Source: UBA6019 sp036570145 (GTDB lineage Bacteria; Chloroflexota; Dormibacteria; Dormibacterales; Dormibacteraceae). Taken from it: a stretch of 27,016 nucleotides of DNA. The notes beneath the pieces are model-generated. The model was not told the DNA's origin. It made no database searches and saw only the letters and a program-made list of their open reading frames with translations. How positions within the stretch are numbered: the stretch's first letter is position 1; every line of letters begins with the position of its first letter. Positions 20,793 through 27,016 of the stretch are shown here, piece after piece. Location of the stretch: the NCBI GenBank assembly GCA_036570145.1, contig DATCPJ010000226.1:1-27016 (forward strand), given 5' to 3'. Made by a program: the position numbers and the translations under genes.

Positions 20793-23684
20793 ATGGACCG
20801 GGCAGGGATCGCAAGTGTGTCCGAATTGCCGATTGGCACGATCACTGTCCTGATCAGTGACATCCAGGCGTCGACCGTTGCCTGGGACCGGAACCCCCAG
20901 GCGATGACCCTGGCGCTGACGCGCCACGACGCGATCTTCCGCGAGGCGGTCGGGGCCGTGAACGGGGTGATGGTCGAATCCGGCCGAGAGGGCGACAGCC
21001 TCCTCTGCGTATTCACGACGGCCGGCGATGCCGTTCGCTGTGCGCTGCAGGTGCAGCGGGCGATGAGCCGGGAAAGCTGGCCCGACGGCGCCGAGATCGC
21101 GGTCCGGATCGCTCTCCACACGGGCGAGCCGGAGCTGCGGGACGGCCACTACCACGGTCCCGTGCTTTACCGCGCCGCCCGGCTGATGGCCACGGCCCAT
21201 GGCGGGCAGATCGTGGTTTCCAGTCCCACCCGGGACATAGTTGTCGACAACCTTCCCGCCGGCGCCTCCCTGCTCGACCTTGGGACACATGTCCTGAAGG
21301 ACCTGTCCCGCGCCGAGCAAGTGTTCCAGCTGGTCGACCCGCAGCTCCGCTTCGAGTTCCCTCCACTTCGCGGCGCGGGCCAGCCAAGGAACAACCTACC
21401 GGTTCAGCTGACGACCTTCCTGGGCCGCGAGCGGGAGCTCTCCGAGGTGCGTGGCCTGCTCATGGAAAATCGGCTGGTCACGATCACCGGCGCTGGCGGG
21501 CTGGGCAAGACGCGCCTCGCGCTCGAGGTCGCCGGTGAGTTTCTCGACGAGTATTCCGGGGGCGTCTGGCTCGCCGAGCTGGGACCGCTCTCCGACCCGG
21601 CGCTCGTGCCCCAGGTCGTGGCCACCAGCCTCGGGTTGAGGGAACTTGCCGGGCAGCGCCTGACCGAAACCCTCGCGATCCACCTGGCCCGGCGTCGGGT
21701 CCTGCTCCTGCTCGACAACTGCGAGCACCTGGTGGAGCGCTGCGCCGCCCTGACTGAGTCGCTGCTGGAAAGCTCTCCCGAGGTGCGAATCCTGGCCACC
21801 AGCCAGGAGCGACTTGGGGTCGCCGGCGAGGTTGTCTACCGCCTGGATCCGCTGGCCGCGACTACCGCCGGGAACGCGTCCTCGTCTCCCCAAGGCCTGG
21901 AGTCGGATTCGGTCCGGCTCTTCGTCGACCGGGCGCGGCTGAATGATCCGCGGTTCACGGTCACCCCGGAGACCACACTGACGATCGCGCAGATCTGCCG
22001 GCGCCTCGACGGCATCCCGCTGGCCATCGAGCTCGCCGCGGCGAGGGTCAGGCTGATGTCGGTGGACGAGGTGCTGGCGCGGCTCGATGACCGGTTTCGC
22101 CTCCTGATCGACTCGGGCCGAACTTCACTCCCCCGCCACCAGACTCTTCGCGCCACGGTCGACTGGGGGTACGAGCTCCTCGGCGAGGGGGAGCGCGCGC
22201 TCTTCCGGCGCCTCTCGGTGTTCGCCGGCGGATTCACGCTTGCGACAGCTGAGGCCGTTTGCGCCGTGAGCCAGAACGAGAAGTCCGACGTGATGGACCT
22301 CCTGGCGCGCCTTGTCGACAAGTCGCTGGTGGTGCGGGACGACCGAGTTGGCGCAGCCACACGCATGCGACTCCTCGAGACGCTCCGCCAGTACGGTCGG
22401 GGCCGGCTGGTGGAGGAAGACGATGCCGGCCTCTATTCGCGCCGCCACGCCGATTACTTCCTGGAGATCGCCGAGGCCGCCAGGCGGGATCAGCGGGGCC
22501 CTCTCTACGCCAGCTGGGTGGAGAGGCTGGAGGACGAACACGACAACCTTCGCTTCGCGCTCGAAACGTCCCTCCGCGAGCCCGGGGAAAAAGCGCTGGC
22601 ACTAGCCGCCGCGCTGCTCTGGTTCTGGGACGTGCGCGGCTACTTGACCGAGGGACACGAATGGCTCACGAGGGCGCTGGCGGCGGCGCCGGCGCCTACC
22701 CCTGAGCGAGCACGGGCAGCCGATGCAGCCGGCTGGTTGGCCCAGCGTCTGGGCGACTTCGCCACCGCGAGGCGGCACTTCGAAGAGAGCGCCGCGATCG
22801 CGCGTGAGGTCGACGAACCACTGATCTTGGCCCGCGCTATTCGCAACCTCGCTCTCATCCTGCTCTTTTCAGCAGAGGTCGAGGAGGCGGTGACTCTCGT
22901 CACCGAGAGCCTCGAGGTCGCCCAGAAGATGAAGGACGAGGCATCCGTCGCCGGCTCGCTCCTGGTGATGTCGCTCATCGCCTATTTCGCCAACGACAAC
23001 GAGGCGGCCCGGGTCCACGCTGAGCAGAGCGCCGAGCTCCATCGCAAGCTCGGCGACGAGAAGGTGGTCGCCTTCCTGCTCGCCTGCCTCGCCAGCCTGG
23101 CGATCGACCGCGCCGAAACCGCCGCAGCCGCGTCCTACCTCGCCGAGAGCCTGGCCATCTCGCGTGAGAAGGGGGACCGGGTCGACGTCGCCTTCGTCCT
23201 CGAGACCTGGGCCACCCTGGCCGCCGCCATCGCGCAGCCCGAACGCGCGCTGCGGCTGGCCGGTGCCGCGGCTGCCCTCCGCGAGTCCGTTGCTGCCCTC
23301 CCCGTGCCGATCTGGCGCGCGAAGCTCGAGGCGGCCCTCGTGACTGCGCGGCGCGTCCTCGGTCCGGCCGCCGCGGAGGAGGCCTTCGCCGCCGGTCAGC
23401 GGATGAGCATCGCCGAGGCAGGCGACTATGCGGCCGGCGCGACGTTGGCGCCCGATCGCTCTCAGGAGGAGGGTGGAATCGATGCGGCGGGAGCGGGTGG
23501 CCTCACCCGGCGTGAGCTCGAGATCGCAGGTCTGCTGGCGCGCGGGATGACCACCAAAGCCGTCGCAGAGCAACTCTCCATCTCACCCCGCACCGTCGAC
23601 GCGCACGTCCATCACATCCGCAACAAGCTCGGCCTACGATCGCGAGCACAGGTGGCCGCGTGGGCCGCGGAGCATGTGACCTAA
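20793..23684 (+). CDS. Cyclase-like / NB-ARC-type ATPase / LuxR transcriptional regulator
   Basis: A 963-residue STAND-type regulator. Residues about 15-185: class III cyclase fold with Asp23 (LISDIQAST) and Asp68 (REGDSLLCVF), but the transition-state Asn is Tyr126 (GPVLYRAARL) while Arg130 remains, so catalysis is probably weak or lost. Residues about 205-500: NB-ARC-like ATPase with FLGRE, Walker A GAGGLGKT (233-240), Walker B VLLLLDNCEH (Asp308) and DGIPLAIELAAARVR. Then TPR-like helical repeats (about 570-890) and a C-terminal LuxR HTH (904-963, LTRRELEIAGLLARGMTTKA). Such proteins bind ATP and oligomerise on a signal before activating transcription; targets are unknown. AATAAT (20780-20785) lies seven bases before the ATG, a possible internal promoter. 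Confidence 0.93.
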   Translation: MDRAGIASVSELPIGTITVLISDIQASTVAWDRNPQAMTLALTRHDAIFREAVGAVNGVMVESGREGDSLLCVFTTAGDAVRCALQVQRAMSRESWPDGAEIAVRIALHTGEPELRDGHYHGPVLYRAARLMATAHGGQIVVSSPTRDIVVDNLPAGASLLDLGTHVLKDLSRAEQVFQLVDPQLRFEFPPLRGAGQPRNNLPVQLTTFLGRERELSEVRGLLMENRLVTITGAGGLGKTRLALEVAGEFLDEYSGGVWLAELGPLSDPALVPQVVATSLGLRELAGQRLTETLAIHLARRRVLLLLDNCEHLVERCAALTESLLESSPEVRILATSQERLGVAGEVVYRLDPLAATTAGNASSSPQGLESDSVRLFVDRARLNDPRFTVTPETTLTIAQICRRLDGIPLAIELAAARVRLMSVDEVLARLDDRFRLLIDSGRTSLPRHQTLRATVDWGYELLGEGERALFRRLSVFAGGFTLATAEAVCAVSQNEKSDVMDLLARLVDKSLVVRDDRVGAATRMRLLETLRQYGRGRLVEEDDAGLYSRRHADYFLEIAEAARRDQRGPLYASWVERLEDEHDNLRFALETSLREPGEKALALAAALLWFWDVRGYLTEGHEWLTRALAAAPAPTPERARAADAAGWLAQRLGDFATARRHFEESAAIAREVDEPLILARAIRNLALILLFSAEVEEAVTLVTESLEVAQKMKDEASVAGSLLVMSLIAYFANDNEAARVHAEQSAELHRKLGDEKVVAFLLACLASLAIDRAETAAAASYLAESLAISREKGDRVDVAFVLETWATLAAAIAQPERALRLAGAAAALRESVAALPVPIWRAKLEAALVTARRVLGPAAAEEAFAAGQRMSIAEAGDYAAGATLAPDRSQEEGGIDAAGAGGLTRRELEIAGLLARGMTTKAVAEQLSISPRTVDAHVHHIRNKLGLRSRAQVAAWAAEHVT

Positions 23685-23717
23685 CGCCGGCTACCGGCCT
23701 TGATGGGAGGATCAGAG

Positions 23718-25361
23718 ATGAACCAAGCCGCTGCCGAGGCCGCCGCCGATCCTGTCGTTCCACCAGAGCTCGTAGACCCGAAGACGCCGAAGGAAGTCAA
23801 GATCCGGCTCTCGGCGAGGCCTCCCGTCACCGACCCTACGCTCGGAATCGAGGTCTCGGTGGATGGTTCGAAGGCCAAGCACCGCCTGGTGTCGATCGGG
23901 GATTCTCTAACCCACGGCTTTCAGAGCCTGGCCATCTTCAACACCGATCTTTCCTACCCGGCCCTGATCGCACGGGAGCTGGGCTGGTATGAGAATTTTC
24001 TTCACCCGGAGTATCCGGGCTACGGTGGACTGCCCCTCGACCTCGAGTTTGTCCTTCATCAACTGGAGGGGCAGTACGGCAGCGAGATCAACTTTTGGGA
24101 GATCGCGCCCGCCTTTTTCTTCATTCGCCACCTGCTGAACGAGATTGAGCTGTATTGGGAGCAAGGGGACGGCTCCAAATTTCCGCCGGCTGTCGGTATC
24201 AACCACAACCTCGGCATCTACGGCTGGGACCTGCGCGACATCCTTTGCAAGACCGCGGCCTCCGAGAAGGCGGTGCTGGATCAGCTGCTCGCGGGTGGTC
24301 CAACCACGATCGGCCTCATCCCCATCGGAGTGGGCGCCAAGGTCAAGCGCTACATGGAGATCTGCGGCAGGATGGCCGCGGTCCGCGTCCTCGAGTCGGC
24401 ACATGCCCCGGACGGGACGGCGTTCACGCCGTTGGAAGCGGCCAAGGCATTGGGCGATGACGGCGGAATCGAGACACTGACCGTCTTCATCGGCGCCAAC
24501 AATGCGTTGGGCACCGTGCTGGAGCTGGGAGAGCCACGCTGGTCGGGCGAGTTTTACGACGACTGCGTCAAGAAGGACGCCTACAACGTCTGGCTCCCTT
24601 CGCACTTCGAAGCCGAGTATCGACTCATAACAGAGGCGATCGGCGCAATCAAGGCTTCACACGTGATCTTCTGCACCGTCCCTCACGTGACCATCGTGCC
24701 GATTGCCCGCGGAGTCGGGACCGTCAAGACGCGACCCGGTTCACGCTACTTCGACTATTACACCCACGTTTGGATCACCGACGATGACTTCGACCCGGTG
24801 CGCGATCCGTACCTCACGGGGAACCAGGCAAGGGCTATTGACTCGGCGATCGACCAGTACAACGACCTTATCGTTGACATTGTCCGCGAGGGCAGGCAGG
24901 CCGGCAAGGATTGGCTCGTTCTTGACACCGCCGGGATCCTCGACCGCATGGCCTACCGCCGCTACCTGTCCGATCCAACCGCGCAGCCGGCCTGGTGGAC
25001 GCCCTACCCGCTGCCACCTGCGCTGGCGGCGCTCAATCCGCCGCCCGACTCGCGATTCTTTGCATCGGACCCCGCCGGTCGATCTCAAGGCGGGCTGATC
25101 GCTCTCGACGGTGTTCACCCGACAACCGCGGCCTATGGCATCCTCGCTCAAGAACTGATACAGGTGATGCAGGCGGCGGGTGTGACCTTCAACAACGCCG
25201 ATGGCACTCCGAGACTTGGTCGGGTGAACCTGGACTTCAAGTGGCTCCTGACCCGGGACACCCTTCTCCTGGATCCGCCGATCTCGCTCACTCCAGACCT
25301 CAAGGCGCTTGGTTGGCTCAACGAAATGGTCGATCTCGCCAAACGCCTGGCCTGGCACTAG
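23718..25361 (+). CDS. SGNH/GDSL-family hydrolase
   Basis: A 547-residue protein. SGNH blocks are in order: GDSLTHG with nucleophile Ser63, a Gly-containing stretch YPGYGGLPL (99-107), GANNALG with Asn near 261, and DGVHPT with Asp464 and His467. The catalytic triad is complete. It is longer than most family members because of insertions between the blocks. There is no signal peptide, so it is probably cytosolic, unusual for an esterase or lipase of this group. ATG 23718 is chosen for GGGAGG (23705-23710) seven bases upstream. Base composition dips slightly relative to neighbours. The substrate is unknown; acyl-ester hydrolysis is the family reaction. A GC hairpin follows the stop. Confidence 0.85.
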   Translation: MNQAAAEAAADPVVPPELVDPKTPKEVKIRLSARPPVTDPTLGIEVSVDGSKAKHRLVSIGDSLTHGFQSLAIFNTDLSYPALIARELGWYENFLHPEYPGYGGLPLDLEFVLHQLEGQYGSEINFWEIAPAFFFIRHLLNEIELYWEQGDGSKFPPAVGINHNLGIYGWDLRDILCKTAASEKAVLDQLLAGGPTTIGLIPIGVGAKVKRYMEICGRMAAVRVLESAHAPDGTAFTPLEAAKALGDDGGIETLTVFIGANNALGTVLELGEPRWSGEFYDDCVKKDAYNVWLPSHFEAEYRLITEAIGAIKASHVIFCTVPHVTIVPIARGVGTVKTRPGSRYFDYYTHVWITDDDFDPVRDPYLTGNQARAIDSAIDQYNDLIVDIVREGRQAGKDWLVLDTAGILDRMAYRRYLSDPTAQPAWWTPYPLPPALAALNPPPDSRFFASDPAGRSQGGLIALDGVHPTTAAYGILAQELIQVMQAAGVTFNNADGTPRLGRVNLDFKWLLTRDTLLLDPPISLTPDLKALGWLNEMVDLAKRLAWH

Positions 25362-25398
25362 TGGTGCGCCTGGCAATTGGGTCGACACAATGGCCGCA

Positions 25399-25553
25399 GG
25401 CGACCCGCAGGGTCGCCGGTCAGGGCGTCGAGGTCGTGCAAAGGGGTGGACTTAGGACTCGGATTGGGGGCCCCGCCCAAAGGGCGGGGAATGCGGCCGC
25501 AGCCGTAGCTGCGTAACGACGAAGGGACGGGCCCCTGAGCCCGACCTCGTCGT
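25399..25553. terminator. Cluster of three GC hairpins after the SGNH hydrolase gene
   Basis: GGCGACCC-GCA-GGGTCGCC (25399-25417), CCCCGCCC-AAA-GGGCGGGG (25471-25489), and a larger imperfect stem ACGACGA (25516-25522) with TCGTCGT (25547-25553) enclosing CGGGC/GCCCG. The first probably ends the hydrolase transcript. The GCA loop matches that of the hairpin at 9405-9423. No gene is convincing in 25362-25631; frames here look like non-coding translation. Confidence 0.5.
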
Positions 25554-25631
25554 CCTGAGCGGACCCGTTGTCGACCTTATTGGCAGGACACACCACCAGG
25601 TTCGCCTCCCCAAGAGGCAGGCGCGCCTGAG

Positions 25632-25799
25632 CTAGCCTCGGACGCTGTTCTTGATCGCGTCGGCAGCGATGGAAAGGTCCAGCCGGTCGTCGAACCGCCA
25701 GTTGGCCTCCGCCGCCCAAACCGACGTGAGGATCTCCTCCAGCTGTGACTGCAGATCGCTCGAGTCGCCAGGACCGTTCTGTTGTGTCGCTTTGCTCAT
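25632..25799 (-). CDS. Small protein, 55 residues, unknown function
   Basis: A short minus-strand frame, ATG 25799 to TAG 25632. The product starts MSKATQQNGPGDSSDLQSQL and continues with EEILTSVWAAEANWRFDDRL, ending IKNSVRG: a polar N-terminus and two likely amphipathic helices. About four in five codons end in G or C, as in genuine genes of this window, and the composition looks natural. There is no Shine-Dalgarno sequence; a GATAGT box (complement of 25835-25840) could give a short leader. It is divergent from the Mpo1-like gene. No homology recognised. It resembles small accessory or regulatory proteins but could be a chance frame. Confidence 0.5.
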   Translation of the reverse strand: MSKATQQNGPGDSSDLQSQLEEILTSVWAAEANWRFDDRLDLSIAADAIKNSVRG

Positions 25800-25839
25800 C
25801 GTGCTGAGGAGACTGACGTTTGCCGGCTCGCCGGACTAT

Positions 25840-25968
25840 CAGTGACTGGACACCCGTTGTGTCGCCTCGCTGACATGACTGCGCCAGGTGATGCGGGACG
25901 ATCTCGGCACCGAGTCACTGGCACGGGGATCAGCGGCTCCGAATCAACGTCAATTCACGAGGCGACAC
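25840..25968 (+). promoter_or_regulatory. Candidate pseudoknotted 5' leader sequestering the Mpo1-like gene's RBS
   Basis: CAGTGACT (25840-25847) pairs perfectly with AGTCACTG (25913-25920), and GTGTCGCCTCG (25859-25869) pairs perfectly with CGAGGCGACAC (25958-25968). The two stems interlock, a pseudoknot topology, and the second covers the GAGG Shine-Dalgarno before ATG 25970. GTTGTGTCGC also occurs as a direct repeat at 25781-25790 and 25856-25865. It may be an RNA switch or a set of protein sites; no known riboswitch class was matched. Confidence 0.4.
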
Positions 25969-25969
25969 C

Positions 25970-26341
25970 ATGGAAGACTCGCTGGGCGGCGGCCAGGCAC
26001 AACCGGTTTCGGATCGCAAGCGGAGCTCACTTCGCTTAAATCCGGTTCTACTTGTCCGCGACTTCTTCGTCGACTACTTCTCGCGCCACACCAACAATTG
26101 GAACCGCGCCCTGCACGTGGTCGGGGTCCCGCTGGCTCCCTTCTTCTTTCTCTATCTCCTCGCGACCGGGCAGCTGTACCGGGCGGCGGCCGCCTTCGTG
26201 GCCGGCTACCTCCTGCAGTGGATCGGGCACACCATCGAGGGCAACGAGGTCGGGGAGGTGATCCTCGCCAAGTGGATCGCGAGGAAGCTGCTGGCCGCCG
26301 TCACGCCGGGCGCCGTCAAGGCAGGACCGCTCACCCGATGA
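25970..26341 (+). CDS. Mpo1-like (DUF962) membrane protein
   Basis: A 123-residue protein. DFFVDYFSRHTNNWNRALHV (about 29-48) and YLLQWIGHTIEGNEVGE (about 85-101) are the two conserved His-containing blocks of the DUF962/Mpo1 family, separated by a hydrophobic segment. Yeast Mpo1 is an Fe(II)-dependent dioxygenase for alpha-oxidation of 2-hydroxy fatty acids in the ER; bacterial members are mostly untested, so that activity is only a possibility here. ATG 25970 follows ACGAGG (25957-25962). Its TGA overlaps the epimerase ATG by four bases, so the two are coupled and may act in one lipid-related pathway. Confidence 0.85.
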   Translation: MEDSLGGGQAQPVSDRKRSSLRLNPVLLVRDFFVDYFSRHTNNWNRALHVVGVPLAPFFFLYLLATGQLYRAAAAFVAGYLLQWIGHTIEGNEVGEVILAKWIARKLLAAVTPGAVKAGPLTR

Positions 26342-27016
26342 GCGGGCCCCAGCGCGTTCTGGTCACCGGAGCGACGGGCTGCCTGGGCCGCCACCTGGTC
26401 GAGAGCCTCGTCGAGTCGGGGTCCTCGGTGAGGGCCCTGGTCCGGGAGAGCAGCGATACCGGCCACCTCCGGCAGCTGGGAGTCGAGCTTCAGACCGGAA
26501 GCCTGGTCGACGAGGAGGACCTGCGCAGGGCGGTCCGAGGCGTGGATACGGTCTTCCACCTGGGCGGAATGGTCATCGACGACCCCCGCGCTGACAACGA
26601 GGAGCTCTGGGAGCGGATCAGGCTCGTCAACGTAGTCGGCACGCAGCGCCTGGCACAGCTGGCCGCCAAGGCCGGCGCCGAGCGCTTCGTGTTCTGCAGC
26701 TCGGTCCGGATCTTCGGCTTCGCCTCCCAGCTGCGGGCGACGGAGGACGATCCTCGCAGCCCGTCCGACCTCTACTCGCGCGGCAAGGCGATGGCCGAAG
26801 AGGCGCTGTTGCGGGTGCCGGCCGAGACCGGGATGGAGGTCGCCATCATCAGGCCTCGCTTCATCTACGGCAATCACGACCGCTACGTGCTGCCACGGCT
26901 GGTCGGCCTCGCCAGGCGCGGAGGCCTCTTGCCGCTACCGGGTGCGGACGCGGCCTGCGACATGGTCTACGTGGAGGACTGCGTGCAGGCCCTGCGCCTG
27001 GCCGCGGAGCGGCAGG
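26338..27016 (+). CDS. NAD-dependent epimerase/dehydratase, extended SDR (3' partial)
   Basis: The frame is open from ATG 26338 to the window end (226 codons seen). VTGATGCLGRHLVE (about 8-21) is the N-terminal GxxGxxG dinucleotide-binding motif; DTVFHLGG is the strand-4 region; CSSVRIFG holds the catalytic Ser, and YSRGK is the YxxxK active-site pair, followed by IIRPRFIYG and DMVYVEDCVQA. This is an extended SDR of the sugar-nucleotide epimerase or 3-beta-hydroxysteroid dehydrogenase-like kind; the substrate cannot be fixed without the C-terminal half. Coupling to the Mpo1-like gene by ATGA favours a lipid or sterol-like substrate, as inference only. Confidence 0.9.
   Translation, partial: MSGPQRVLVTGATGCLGRHLVESLVESGSSVRALVRESSDTGHLRQLGVELQTGSLVDEEDLRRAVRGVDTVFHLGGMVIDDPRADNEELWERIRLVNVVGTQRLAQLAAKAGAERFVFCSSVRIFGFASQLRATEDDPRSPSDLYSRGKAMAEEALLRVPAETGMEVAIIRPRFIYGNHDRYVLPRLVGLARRGGLLPLPGADAACDMVYVEDCVQALRLAAERQ

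Noticed and set aside
1..27016. tRNA or rRNA genes
   Set aside because: I scanned for T-loop-like GTTCGANTCC motifs and rRNA-like stretches on reading through and found none; a covariance-model search would be decisive.

Overview
This is a very GC-rich, gene-dense bacterial window with frequent GTG starts, strong G/C preference at third codon positions, four-base ATGA gene overlaps and several starts lying 6-9 bases after a TANNNT box (probable leaderless mRNAs). The gene content (class III cyclase fused to an NB-ARC-like ATPase and LuxR domain, DUF6582-type cyclase, Corynebacterium-type GT4 glycogen synthase, heterodimeric ABC exporter, dispersed palindromic CCCTCCCC repeats) suggests a soil lineage of Chloroflexota, Candidatus Dormibacterota or a deep Actinomycetota. 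This placement is inferred from style, since no rRNA or tRNA was found.

Layout. 1-2319: 3' part of a large signalling protein (PAS, degenerate GGDEF, cNMP-binding, CpaE/MinD-like ATPase). 2371-2641: palindromic tandem repeats. 2666-4006: YghZ-type aldo/keto reductase and a small ABM-like protein. 4026-5992 (minus): leuC-leuD. 6025-7587: lone M41-like metalloprotease, a possible structured leader, and a DedA protein. 7572-9317 (minus): aceK. 9383-9583: second palindromic repeat block. 9601-10425 (minus): adenylate cyclase, divergent from a DUF4203-like membrane protein. 11249-15741: tightly overlapping four-gene operon of HTH regulator, stand-alone Clp-N protein and two ABC exporter halves. 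15738-17601: coding remnant, CDF transporter and small membrane protein, divergent from a TetR regulator. 17650-18825 (minus): glycogen synthase. 19005-25361: nitrilase-fold protein lacking the catalytic Cys, YkoP-like protein, cyclase/ATPase/LuxR regulator, SGNH hydrolase. 25362-25969: hairpins, an unlisted 55-residue ORF and a possible pseudoknotted leader. 25970-27016: Mpo1-like protein and an NAD-dependent epimerase cut by the window end.

The strongest candidate for an undescribed system is 11202-15741. A nested dyad overlaps a consensus-like promoter and leads into HTH, Clp-N and heterodimeric exporter genes that all overlap by 4-8 bases. Because Clp-N domains bind cyclic-peptide antibiotics in actinobacterial ClpC1, a sense, sequester and export module is a testable idea. 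Other themes are three signalling or enzyme proteins with altered catalytic residues (degenerate GGDEF and Walker A Arg, nitrilase Cys to Ala, cyclase Asn to Tyr), an AceK outside its usual proteobacterial setting with Glu at a normally Asp position, and possible cyclic-nucleotide wiring between two cyclases and a cNMP-binding protein.
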